Assembly (NCBI RefSeq): GCF_034140825.1
Contig: NC_089035.1
Coordinates: 2,377,001-2,441,000 of the forward strand
DNA: 64,000 nt
Direction of reading: 5' to 3'
Origin: Oryza sativa Japonica Group
Taxonomy: Eukaryota; Streptophyta; Magnoliopsida; Poales; Poaceae
The notes beneath the pieces were generated by a model. The model made no database searches, was not told the DNA's origin, and saw only the letters and a list, made by a program, of their open reading frames with translations. Position 1 is the stretch's first letter, and each line of letters starts with the position of its first letter. This document shows, one piece after another, positions 34,206-45,158 of the stretch. The position numbers and the translations under genes are program-made.

Positions 34206-36494
34206 ATGGCGGCGAAGCGGGAGCTCTCGAGCACCCTCAGGAACCTCAAGGCGAGGAGGAAATCCCTTGGAAATGTTGCCTCTTATTACATCCGCACGCG
34301 TTGCTATCTCGTCTGATGTTTTTATTTTTGTATTTGTGTGCGGGGGGGATGCAGTTTATGCAGCGGGCGGCTGTTGCGCAGAAGGTTGAGGAGAAGCCCA
34401 AGGTTGAGGCGGCGGCGGCGGCGGCGGAGGAGGAGGTGGTGACGGTGCCTAGCGGAGGTGTTGGCTCGTCGGTTAAAGTCGCTCGGAAGTGGTATGGGGA
34501 TTGAAAGGCTCGTTTTTTTAATCGTTTATGCTGAGTTGGTGTTTTTAGCATGGTATTAGAGATTTTGACTCTAGGGTAGCATGGGATGTTTTGTATGCTA
34601 TATAACAAGGTGCGATGAAGAATTGGAGATTATGTTTGAGTTAAGCTGAATCTGTTAGATGAAGATTGTGCCTTTTTGGGTTTGTTAGATGAGATATCTG
34701 GCAAAACCTCCCATCTAATTTACTTCTTACCTAATTACAGAGAATTTGGGATTTCTGGCTATGCACCTGGACAAGTACTCGTCTAAGTTCATAGCTAGAA
34801 ATGAAGTCTTTGTGGGACGGAGGTAGTAGAAATGATACTTTGTGCTTCAGAAACTATAACATTCATGTGTATGTCCATAATTGGATACTTTTTTTTAACG
34901 TTTTCTTCCCAGATATGCTTCACACTAATCAGCTAAACATGCATTTGATGTTGTCATGCAAATTCATTTTTTGGGTTTAGTTTTGGACACGCAGTACTTC
35001 ATTACCAATACCTTTCTTTGATCTGTCAATGCAGACTAAACCAATACTAACTCTTTCTTCAGCGTAGTTATCATGGAGGGTAATCCACACCCTGGAGCTG
35101 CAAAGGGTCGAATGTCATTCCTGAATTTCAACCCATCCATTGATGTGAGATTTCAAGATTATTTTTTTATATCTTGTTATTTGCAATATTGTCGTGTTCC
35201 CTCACCCAAACCTAGAACTGTAGAAATTAACTCAAGAGGCAACGGGTGGCCGCCAATCACAGTTAGCATCACCTAGTAATAATCATCAGGATGGTTCGAA
35301 TTCCAGCAGGTTAGCTATTTACCAGCTCTTTTCTGTGCTGTAACTGTTGTTAACCTATAGCTAATTTATCTGTTACAAAATATAGATTACCTGTCACAAT
35401 ATGTGGATTAATGTCGTGAGTATGTGCTAAGAGTTATTTAGTTTGGACTTTTGATCATTGAACTGGAAACATAACCAAAGCAGAAGAGCCTGAAGCTCTT
35501 ACATAGTTACCAGACTTGACATTATTAACATTCATTTAGTGCACTTCAGCCTTGTGAAAGATGAATCACCTGTTAATAACTTCACTGCAGCTTTGACATC
35601 ATGTAAGGTAGAAATCTAAGCTTGAAGTGATTGATTTGTTAAAAAATACACTCGTTGTGGCGCTAATGTTGGATGCAGAGTTACCATTCATTGTTAGTGT
35701 ATAACTGTATATCACTATATCCGTCATTACTGGTAGCTTGCTCTGAGTAGTTCAGACATTATTGATGTATTGCTATAGTTAACATTATTTGCTAAAAGTA
35801 AAGCTTATACAACTAATGCTATTCTGAAGCTTATGAGTTACTGCATATTCACAAATGAGGAAGCTTTTTGCACAAATGGCATGAAAAATCTAGAATGCAT
35901 ACATTTTTGGCACCCAAAAAAAAATTAATGAAATTCTTTAGTAGAATTCTGATTCAGTTCGGTCAGATAAGAAATTAACAAATCACTACTATGCAACACA
36001 AAAAGGTGTAGCCTTATGGACACAATTCACCAGGAGAACACTTTCATCTGTACTTTTTATGAAAATGCTAACTACAGCCGCTCAAAATCATTGTGAGGCA
36101 ATTGAATAGCTTGTGGATGTAATTTTGAGCCGCTCAAAATCATTGTACAAGTTCTTATGTGGCACATATAATTTTGAGCACTTTGAATAGCTTGTGGATG
36201 TAATGAATTTTCACGTGATCCCTTTTACAATGGAAATGCAGAACGGATGAAGTATCAAGAACAAGATTTAGTGACTTCAACATTGATAGTTCAGAAAGCA
36301 TATCTCTGAATGAACTAAAGAGGAAACAGCCTGAGCTTGAAATGGAAACACCACCATCACATAGGCAGCCCAAGACCACAGGTAAGAGTATCGATGGTGA
36401 TTCATCTTCCCAAAGCAATGGCCGTGGGTCTCACAAGTCAAACAAGCGTGAAAAGCTTGACTGGAATCTTCTTAGACCACGGAAATCAAAATGA
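34206..36494 (+). CDS. MPP6: M-phase phosphoprotein 6 (MPP6) homologue, exosome-associated
   Basis: Five coding exons: 34206-34250, 34355-34491, 35063-35144, 35224-35309, 36242-36494; 200 residues. It starts MAAKRELSSTLRNLKFMQRA, the conserved MPP6 N-terminus. An Ala/Glu-rich linker follows, then the second conserved block CVVIMEGNPHPGAAKGRMSF and FNPSID, a Gln/Ser/Asn-rich middle, SRTRFSDFNIDSSESI and a basic C-terminal tail SNKREKLDWNLLRPRKSK. MPP6 proteins bind RNA and the nuclear exosome (RRP6/MTR4) and act in 5.8S rRNA 3' maturation. Intron 1 (34251-34354, 104 bp) has a GC donor, AAG|GCGAGG. It is required to give NLK|FMQR, the junction conserved in this family; reading through it hits a stop. 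A partial Stowaway right end (gggacggaggtag, 34815-34827) lies in intron 2. Confidence 0.92.
36074..36202. repeat. imperfect tandem duplication in MPP6 intron 4
   Basis: The phrase gccgctcaaaatcattgt occurs at 36077 and 36130, and ttgaatagcttgtggatgta at 36102 and 36183, so a block of roughly 50-80 bp is duplicated just before exon 5. It may complicate acceptor choice but the exon 5 acceptor (aaatgcag) is strong. Confidence 0.6.
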
Positions 36495-37364
36495 AGTCCG
36501 GAGTTAGCGTAGCCAAAACTTTGCTCTTGTACCCCATTTGTACTCTGTATCTGATTAGCATTTTCTCCTGTTTCGCGAGTTATATCTAGAAAGCTGGTAA
36601 CCAGTAGTTTATTTACAGTAAAATGTTTGTCCTTGCCTAATCTTGGTTTCAACTGTTCCCCTGTTCTTGATATGTTGTTTACTGCATTACTTTGCTGTAA
36701 CAAGGTTCTGCAGCAGCAATGAGAAATTACAGTTTTGACAGTGGTTAATGCTGCATCCTGGATATATGTTGGAAGTGTATTTGATTGAGATATGATTGCC
36801 TTGCCTTCCTTTGCACCCACGGTTTCATTTGATCTCGTATGATTTACAGTGGATTTGCTTGCGTATATTTCACACTTGGAATTGGAAGCAATTGAACTGC
36901 GTGAGAAAGCACGAGATATCCACAAAGGTCCCGTTTGAATATGCTAAAAAGGGATATAAAATTTTGGATACTCTTGGCACACTTTTCAAATTGCAAAACG
37001 GTAAATTTCATACGAAAACTTTCTATATGAAAGTTGCTCTAAATTATCAAATTAATCTATTTTTCACGTTTGTAATAATTAAACTCAATTAATCATACGT
37101 TAATATCACATCGGTTGATGATAATGCCTACCACCTGAATAATCTCTCCCCTTTGGGAAGGCTCTCTCAAGTCTCAACCCAAGGACTCGAACTGGCTGGT
37201 CCCACCTGTCATTGGCTTTAATATGGTCGACGCATCGTCCTGAAGGTGTCTGCTTGCTTTTCTTTCTTTCTTTTTTTTTCTCTCGCTTCCAAGTTACGCC
37301 CGCCGTTAAACCCTAGCTCCTTCCCCGGCGGCGGCGGCGGCGGGAGGGGGCAGGAAGCCCGGAG
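36495..37364. other. MPP6 3' region and promoter of the 91-aa gene
   Basis: 36495 to about 36800 fits the MPP6 3' UTR. 36930-37120 contains a MITE-like remnant (ggtcccgtttgaatatgcta near its left, AT-rich interior). 37230-37364 is the CT-rich leader of the next gene with the telo-box-like ttaaaccctagc (37305-37316). Confidence 0.4.
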
Positions 37365-38613
37365 ATGCCACCGGCGTCGTCGGTTGCGTCGGCGGTGGAG
37401 AAGCTGCAGGCGGCGGCGCAGGACGCGGCGAACTCCTCGTCGCGCTCGGCGGCCGCCTTCTCCGAGCAGGCGCACCAGGTCCTCGTGCCCAGGGCCGCAG
37501 GGTATACTCTCCTCTCCTCCTCACTTGCCCTCCACCTACTCTAGCTTGAATGTTTTCGCACATTGGAGCTCCAGGTTCAGCTCAATTTCTTGCTTGCCTT
37601 GAATTGGTTTGGTGCTGGATTTGCAGTATCGAATGACTCCAATTGCTCCCGATTTGTGCCATGTAGCTACTATCTGAAATAAGCAAACTGCAATTAGGCG
37701 TGTTTACAAAAACTGATCAGAGTTTGATAGGGTGATTTGGTATGTCCTATGAAAAGCCATACCGACTGAGGGATTGTAAAATAGGTCAATAGCTCGAAGT
37801 TGAGAAGTGCTCTTCGCAATTAGGTGGTGCAGTGTTCAAGTAACTTTTGGCATCACTGGCATATTGAGTTCCTGAATTCAGGAGTATTGCAAGGGCTCGT
37901 CTCAAAGTTGAGTGTATTGATATGTTGCAAGGGGTCTGTATTTGTATAGCTCTCGTGTCATACAAGATGCAACCAGAAGAGGCAATGGTGAGTTCAGAAG
38001 AATATGAGCAGATTCCATTGTGATCCTAGCAGCTCATTGAGTTCAGAGTAGATAAAATTTTAGTGTCTTTCTAGATCAAAAGCTACGAGGTTTAAGACCG
38101 TGAGAGTACTTGATTGTGATTGAGCTGTGTTCAGAATTTCAGTTGGATGAACAGTGAATATATTGATTGTATAACTGTGTTTGAGTTGCAAAATAGCCTA
38201 GAGTTTGTGTGCATTGGTGCTGCTGTTACTAAATCTGAAAGCTTAACAACAAGAGCTAGACATGGTTGCATACCCTATATATATATTCTGCATGCAGCTT
38301 TAAGAGCTTATTAAGTAAGTTGCACTGCCTCAGGAAAATTTATTTGGCACAACTTTTCAACATTTGCTATCATTTCCAGGCACTGATACCATTTTATTCA
38401 TGAACCCTGTGCTCAACTGTCCAACACCTTAGAACCTGACAATAGTTATACTTGTGTTATATTCTGTATTGCAGTCGTGTTGTCTCTCTATCAACTTGTA
38501 CGAAGATCAGCGCCGTCAGCTTTGCAGTCGGTGTTGTGGTGGGCTTCACATTGAAGAGAAGACTACGCCGGTGGGCTGCTAGGCTGCTGAAAAGAATTAA
38601 GGACGATGACTAG
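37365..38613 (+). CDS. small single-helix membrane protein, 91 aa
   Basis: Two coding exons, 37365-37501 and 38475-38613 (phase 2). The N-terminal half is Ala/Ser-rich and probably amphipathic (SVASAVEKLQAAAQDAANSS, SAAAFSEQAHQVLV). The second exon encodes one hydrophobic helix, ISAVSFAVGVVVGFTL, followed by a strongly basic tail KRRLRRWAARLLKRIKDDD. This predicts a tail-anchored-like or single-pass protein with a positive C-terminal side. I do not recognise the family. The 973-bp intron (37502-38474) contains sequence that recurs in both copies of the 45-57 kb duplication (see findings). Confidence 0.7.
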
Positions 38614-38934
38614 TGAAATCTTTTCATGCCATGTTGTTCTCAAGTTCTGTTGAGTGTTGAGAACTATGTTTGGTTGTGCATCGCCCGCAAATTGGAATCC
38701 TTTTTACAGTTAGATAAAATCGCAAGCAAGACAAACTTATGGTTTCTAAGCTGTATTACACATATTTTGTAGGTCCGTAAGCCTTAGAATTGCTACTCAG
38801 AATGTTTGTTTTCTGATGGGTGATTTACAAATTCTATTTATCCCCCTTTTGATAGAGTATTCAGATTTGTGACAGTTGACTCAAGCGAGTGTACTTTGTT
38901 TTACTGGTATACACAATCAACTTAAATATCTTTT
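38614..38934. other. 3' region of the 91-aa gene
   Basis: Likely 3' UTR and flank; no repeat or ORF recognised before the Helitron-type repeats begin near 38935. Confidence 0.4.
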
Positions 38935-39947
38935 AGAAATACAAATTAGAAATAACTAAGATTAGAAATTAGAAAAATAAGCAGAATTTGGAGAAGAGTC
39001 TATAGTATATATAGGAATACAATTCATAAGTAACTGAAATTCGAAATTAAAAATAAGTAATATTAGAAAAAACTCTAAAGTCTATATAGGAATACAATTT
39101 ATAAATAATTGAAATTCGGAATTAAAAAATACAGATATTGGAAAAAAATAGAGTCTATATAGAAATACAATTATAAATAAAAGATTGGGAATTAGACAAA
39201 TAAAAATATTGGAAGAAGAGTCCATAGTCCATATAGGAATATAGAACTAAGTGAAAGTTGAAATTAAAAAATAATTAAAAGTAGAGTTTAGAGTCTATAT
39301 AGAAATACAATTTAGAAAAAAAATTAAAAATTTAAAAAATAAGCAACATTGGGAGAGGAGTCTAGCGTCTATATATGAATAAAATTTATAAATAACTGAA
39401 ATTTAGAATTAACAAATAAGGAATATTAAAAAAAGGTATAGAGTCCATATACAAATACATTTTATAAATAAATAAAATTAAAAAAAATAAATATTGATAA
39501 AAAGGTCTAGAGTCCATACAGGAATACAATTTACCAATAAAGGAAATACAAAATTAAAAAAAGAATATTAAAAGAAGAGTTTAGAGTATATATAGAAATA
39601 CAATTTACAAATAAGTAAAATGAATATTGGAAGAGGAGTCCAAGGTCCTTATAGGAATAGAATTTATGAATAATGAAAATTCAAAATTAAAATAATAAGA
39701 AATATTGAAAGATGAGTCTAGGTCTAGATTGGAATACAATTTATAAATAACTAAAATCTGAAATTATAAAATAATTAATAACTATCATGTATATACAATA
39801 CAATAAGAATATCACATATTTGTTAGTTTGATCAAGAATTTAAAATTATATTATCATTTTAATTTATTTTAATAAATAGAATATGAAAATATTTATGCTA
39901 TTATAAGAAAAAAATATAACGATGCTAGCCACGCAATCTATGCTAGT
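38935..39947 (+). mobile_element. Helitron-type fragment with minisatellite body
   Basis: An array of diverged units (gtctatataggaatacaatt, aactgaaattcgaaattaaa) ends in the 3' structure gatgctagccacgcaatct...CTAGT (39943-39947) followed by T. No 5' TC-type end like that of the other copies is visible, so the element is 5' truncated. Same family as those at 40817 and 61318. Confidence 0.65.
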
Positions 39948-40816
39948 TAAACGGAGTATAATAAATATAGGTGAGCCAACCATGTATGGCTTCCCGATGC
40001 AAACATAATGCTTTTCTAAGTGACTTTAGGAAATATTAATCCAATTTAAATATCTGTACGTTAGATGGAACAAGGTACTCTCTCATCAGATGGAGGAGTA
40101 ATTCTGTACATATGCAAGCAACTTGTAGTTCGTAAACTACAAGTTGGAATTAAAACTTCTTTGTGGAAATCACAAGAACTTAGCCGTGGATAGCACACAA
40201 CCGGTTCTACAGGAAACCCATCCTACATAGACTTATTTGGAACAGTTTTTAGCTGCTGCATCTTTTTCCAGAGACAGAAATTCTTTCAAACAGGGATTCA
40301 GATTCTAAGAAATTGCAGTAGTTGAATTCAGAAAAAGAACTAGAAACTAAAAGTTAGAAAACCCAGTTTTTTTAGATTCTCAGAAGCTGACTACCAACAA
40401 GTTGATTCTCAGAATCTTAATCTCCCCAAACAAACCCATAGTAGTACTCCAGTTCACACACAAAGAACATCACAAGCATATCTATACTACTTAAAATATT
40501 AATAGTGGTGGTGTCTATTTTCACATCATCTCTACCACCGATATTTAGTATGGATTAAGGTTTGTGAAAATATATAATACCATTTATTAAATGATGTATG
40601 GTTGGATGTGGAAGGATGGTTGAGGGTAGAAAAGAAACAAATTTGAATTAGAAGTGATTGATGGGATAAGTAGTACTTCATTGTAACAACTATTTTAGAA
40701 TAAAGTTTTGAATCATAGAAATACAACTAATTTGAAACGGAGGGAGTATACTATTGCATCACCTTCATATAAGTCTTTCCTGCTTCACTATTCCCTTTCC
40801 CCAATTTTTAAAATCA
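39948..40816. other. no gene seen; possible Stowaway remnant
   Basis: AT-rich spacer between two Helitron-family copies. 40490-40745 has a degraded palindromic stretch ending acggagggagta (40738-40749), the right end of a Stowaway element. Confidence 0.4.
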
Positions 40817-42385
40817 TCTATCTATCTATCTATTATATTATTAAAGGAATAGAAAAAGGAGCCTCCACGTTCGCTCTCATGGCCTAGAAATTCTCACATT
40901 AATCGGAAAAAAAGAAAAAGCAGAGTCCATATAGAAATAGCTGAAATTCGGAATTAAAAAATACTACCTCCGTCCCAAAATAAGTGCAGTTTTGCACTAT
41001 TCACGTTCAACGTTTGACCGTCCGTCTTATTTGAAAAATTTGTGAAAAAATTAAAAACATTTAGTCACACATAAAGTAATATTCATGTTTTATCATCTAA
41101 TAGCAATAAAAATACTAATCATAAAAAATTTTCAAATAAGACGGACGGTCAAACGTTGAACATGAATAGTGCAAAACTGCACTTATTTTGGGACGGAGGG
41201 AGTAAGTAATATTAGAAGAGGAGACTAGAGTCCATATAGAAATACAATTAGAAAATAGCTAAAATTCGGAATTAAAAAAATAAGGAATATTAGAAGAGGA
41301 GACTAGAGTCCATATAGAAATACAATTAGGAAATGACTGAAATTCGGAATTAAAAATAAGGAATATTAGAAGAGGAGACTAGAGTCCATATAGAAATACA
41401 ATTAGGAAATGACTGAAATTCGGAATTAAAAATAAGGAATATTAGAAGTATAGTATAGAGTCCATATAGAAATACAATTAGGAAATAACTTAAATTCGGA
41501 ATTAAAAATAAGGAATATTAGAAGTAGAGTATAGAGTCCATATAGAAATACAATTAGGAAATAACTGAAATTCGGAATTAAAAATAAGGAATATTAGAAG
41601 TAGAGTATATAGTCCATATAGAAATACGATTAGGAAATAATAGAAATTTGGAATTAAAAATAAAGAATATTAGAAGTAGAGTATAGAGTCGATATAGAAA
41701 TACAATTAAGAAAAAAAGAAATTCGGAATTAAAAAGTAAGGAATATTAGAAATAGAGTATAGAGTCCATATATGAATTTAAAACTAACTAAAATTTGGAA
41801 TAAACATAATAAAATTAAAAGTAGAGTTTAGAGTCCGTATAAAAATACAATTTACAAATAACTAAATTTGAAATTAAGAAAAATATGGGAAGAAGAGTTT
41901 AAGGTCAATATAGAAATACAAATATAGGAATACAATTTAGAAGTAACTAAAATTCGAATTTAAAAATTAAAGAATATTGAAAGATAAGTTTAGAGTCCAC
42001 ATAGAAATACAATTAGAAATAATAAAAATTCAGAAATAAAAAAAAATATTGGAAGAAGAGCATAGAGTCTATGTAGAAATACAATTTACAGAAAATTCAA
42101 AATTAAAAAAAAGAAATATTAAAAGACGAGTCTAGAGTCCATATAGGAATATATATAATTTACAAATAACTAAAATTTGATAATAAAAATAATTAATAAC
42201 TAACACGTATATAAAATATAATATAAATATTACACATTAGTAGTTTCGTAAAGTTAATGCAAAATTTAAAATTATGTTGTCATTTTAATATATTTGAAGA
42301 ATATAATGAGAAAACATATATACTATTATATAAGAGAAAATATAATGATGCTAGCCGCGTAATCTGTGTGGGCCACCATGCTAAT
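40817..42385 (+). mobile_element. non-autonomous Helitron with about 76-bp minisatellite
   Basis: The 5' end is in a TCTA run (40817-40830) leading into TCTATTATATTATTAAAGG and the family phrase cacgttcgctctcatgg. The 3' end has gatgctagccgcgtaatctg and CTAAT (42381-42385), matching CTRRT. The body consists of about 12 tandem units of roughly 76 bp (for example from 41361 to 41437) carrying agagtccatatagaaataca and gaaattcggaattaaaaata. A Stowaway MITE (40974-41202) is inserted in it. No Rep/helicase coding sequence. Confidence 0.75.
40974..41202. mobile_element. Stowaway MITE inside the Helitron, 229 bp
   Basis: Ends ctacctccgtcccaaaataa and ttattttgggacggagggag, flanked by direct TA (40972-40973, 41203-41204). 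The interior is nearly palindromic (gtgcagttttgcactattca and its complement). It splits one 76-bp unit of the host Helitron, so it is younger than the array. Confidence 0.92.
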
Positions 42386-42643
42386 TATTCAATAAAAAAA
42401 CAACTTAAACTAAATAAATGTCTTTTAATTGATTTGATAAGCTAGAAAGTTAATCTGTTTTGGTTGCAACATAATGAGTCAAAGACACACATGACAAAAA
42501 CAAGTGATGTGACCTAAGCACAACGGTGAAGTTGCCGCGTGTAATTTGGCTCCCGTTTCCAACAACTCAACGGATCCGTGAGTCCGTGACTCGTGAGTCA
42601 ATTGCCATTAGAAATTGAGGGCATGTTCATTTTGATAAAAAAA

Positions 42644-44683
42644 ACTAGCGGGGTGGTCCACGCAATTGCGCGGCTAGCACCCATACAAAATATTTATTTT
42701 TTAATATGATTTTACTTCATATTTATTAAATAACTATCTTATTATTTTAAGACTTTGAAAGGCCAAACCTTATCATCCCCGTGTTTCTGTTTTTATGGAT
42801 TTTAAAAGTCACACCAGTTGCTACTCGTTACTTCTGTTACCCTTTTTTTTTCATTTGCTTGCTTGATTTACCACTGTTTTTATTCATTCTTCTTGAAACC
42901 TTTAAAAATTGGACCTTATAGTTTTTTGAATTTATTGTCTCGTTAGGTTTTGCTTTTATAATTTTTAGAAGTCCCGTCAAACACTGCCACTGTACTCCTC
43001 TATGGCTCATCCGCTCCCTGCTCTCTCTTTTTCATTGGGATTTTATAAATCAAATATAATTATCGTTTGGGTTCTCTCTCTTTTTAATTGGGATTTTATT
43101 AATTAAATATAATTATCGTTTGGGTTCATTTTTTTACTTAGAAGTCCCGCCAAACCATCAGCGGCTTAATTTGCCTCTCTATTCCTCTATGGCTCACCTG
43201 CTGCCTCCCCTCTTTATTGTTATTGAGATATAAAATCAAACATGATTATCATTATTTTTATTTACTTTTTAGAAGTCTCGAACCTTTAAAAATTGGACCT
43301 CGTAGTTTTTATAGTTTGTTCTCTCATTGGGTTTAATTTTTATAATTTTCAGAAGTCCCGTCAAACGCTGTCATTATACTCCTCTACTGTCCGTCTGCTG
43401 ACTCCTCTATTTATTGTTATTGGGATTTTAAAAATCAAACATAATTATCGTTTGGGTTTATTGTTTTGTTTCTAGAAGTCCCGCCAAACCATCAACAACT
43501 TTGTCACTGTACTCCTATACAGCTCGCTCGCTGTCTCCCCTCTTTAGTGTCATTGAGATTTTAAAATCAAACGTGACTATCATTAGGGTTTATTTAATTA
43601 ATCTTGTGTTCTACCCTATCTAGACTATTCTTTTTAATATGCTTTATTTTCTATTTTGAATTTTAATTATTTATAAATTTTATTCCTGTTAGAACTCTTC
43701 ATTATTGGGATTTTAAAAATAGAACCTGATCATTTTTTGGTTTTCTTTTCATAGTTTGTAGAAGTCTCGCTAGCCGTCATTGCCAATTTCCTTTGCCACC
43801 CTCATCTTGTCCTCTTAATAATGCAATAAAATTCATTTCTTCTTTTATTCTATATATTGTAGTTTACTTTCAATATTTTGTCTTTCTAATTCTAGTTATT
43901 TTTAATTGTATTCTTACTTGAACTTTTATTGTTTTTCTAGTTTGAATTTTATTTTATTTTTCATTTAGAGTTTAATTAATCTCATGTTATGCTCTAGATA
44001 GACTGATAGTTAAATATTTGCTTAAAAAGAGCTTGTCTGTTGTCAGTCCTTGCCCGATGGGGAGTTCAAATAGATAGATTCTTGTTTTTTAAAACCTTAT
44101 TTTTATATTTTTCTTGTATTTTTACAACTTGTGAGTAGGATTTGCCCGGTACTTATTTCTGGGAAATCATTCTCAACCGTTATAACATATGTCCACCATG
44201 AATTGGTGCAAATTGTTTGTTGAAAAAAAATTGGTGCAGATTTTTTCTTTTTCTTTTTATTACTTATTAATTTGGTAATTTATAGATATCCTTATGTAAT
44301 ATTTGGATGTATTATTAATTGTATGTGCCATTGCTGCATGTAGCGGGCAGATTGCCAATCAAAAGGCCGGATAGATTTTTTGTTTAATGAGCTTCTCTGA
44401 TAAAAAAAAAACAGAAAACATGTTAGTTGTCAGCCTTGTCCGGATGGGACTTGGGTCTGAATAGAACTTGGACTTTTTTTTTTTTTTGCTGTACGGTTTT
44501 TTTTTTTGACAAAGTTTGAGTAGGACTCTTATATCTGTCCAATCAATCTCAATGGTTAAATGATTGATCTATCATAATTCAATGGTGTAGATTTTTCACT
44601 TTTTCTTCGATTAATGTGGTAATTTCTAGCCTCCACAGTGAACGTGGTGCCTCCTTTCAAAGCTGTTTTAATAATATAATAGA
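42644..44683 (-). mobile_element. non-autonomous Helitron, minus orientation, 2.04 kb
   Basis: On the minus strand it begins TCTATTATATTATTAAAAC at 44683, preceded by A. It ends with a palindromic hairpin (GCCGCGCAATTGCGTGG) 9-10 nt before CTAGT (42648-42644), followed by T, exactly the Helitron A|T insertion rule. The body holds repeated blocks agaagtcccgccaaacc / ttattgttattgagat with a spacing of roughly 100-180 bp. No ORF of the Rep/helicase type, so it depends on an autonomous partner. Confidence 0.82.
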
Positions 44684-44897
44684 TCTTATCAAATTTTGGC
44701 ATTATCAAAATTTTGGTACAGTTGCCAAAATTTTGGCAGGATTTCTTATATAGTTACCAAAATTTGGCAGCAAACTAAATATAACCATTTTTTAGTAACT
44801 TTACCAAAATTTGGTAAGGTTGAAAATAGCATCAGAGTAAACATATCCTGAGATCCTCAGTGATCAAATGCATCCTCTGTGGTCTAAGTAAACAGGT

Positions 44898-45005
44898 CCT
44901 GTCCAAGTTGATGGTGAACGTTTTGGGTTTTAGACGAAATTTGATGGTGAACGAAGTTGATGGTGAACGTTTTACTTAAAAACGTTCACCATCAACTAGG
45001 ACAGG
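44898..45005. repeat. 27-bp inverted repeat upstream of the 112-aa gene
   Basis: The left arm (44898-44924, starting cctgtccaagttgatggtga) pairs with the right arm (44979-45005, ending accatcaactaggacagg) at 26 of 27 positions. A third copy of gttgatggtgaacgtttt (44956-44973) sits in the loop and forms a perfect 18-bp hairpin with the right arm across a 5-nt spacer. It lies about 155-260 bp before the start codon at 45159 and 40-145 bp before the TATA box. Confidence 0.9.
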
Positions 45006-45042
45006 AGAGAAAGAATCCGCCCGCACCCACCGTTCCCTTCGT

Positions 45043-45050
45043 TATATATA
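45043..45050 (+). promoter_or_regulatory. TATA box of the 112-aa gene
   Basis: tatatata in the context cttcgttatatataccc, 109 bp before the ATG. A CT-rich leader (ctcctcctcttcagatctctctctcc) follows at the expected distance for the transcription start. Confidence 0.7.
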
Positions 45051-45158
45051 CCCTTCGACACCCCCCTCCTCCTCTTCAGATCTCTCTCTCCTTCCTAGCA
45101 AGCTCGATTTCTTAGACCATCAAAGATTAGGATCGAATTCTCAATAAGCTAATCATTC

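Noticed and set aside
34251-34340. GT donors inside MPP6 intron 1 as an alternative to the GC donor
   Set aside because: Using GTTGCC near 34274 would add ARRKSLGN-like residues between NLK and FMQR, breaking the conserved MPP6 junction; the GC donor gives the exact family sequence.
40900-42250. Regularly spaced about 76-bp repeats that at first look like a CRISPR array
   Set aside because: Units are contiguous with no unique spacers, are AT-rich and diverged, and lie between Helitron ends; this is a eukaryotic minisatellite.
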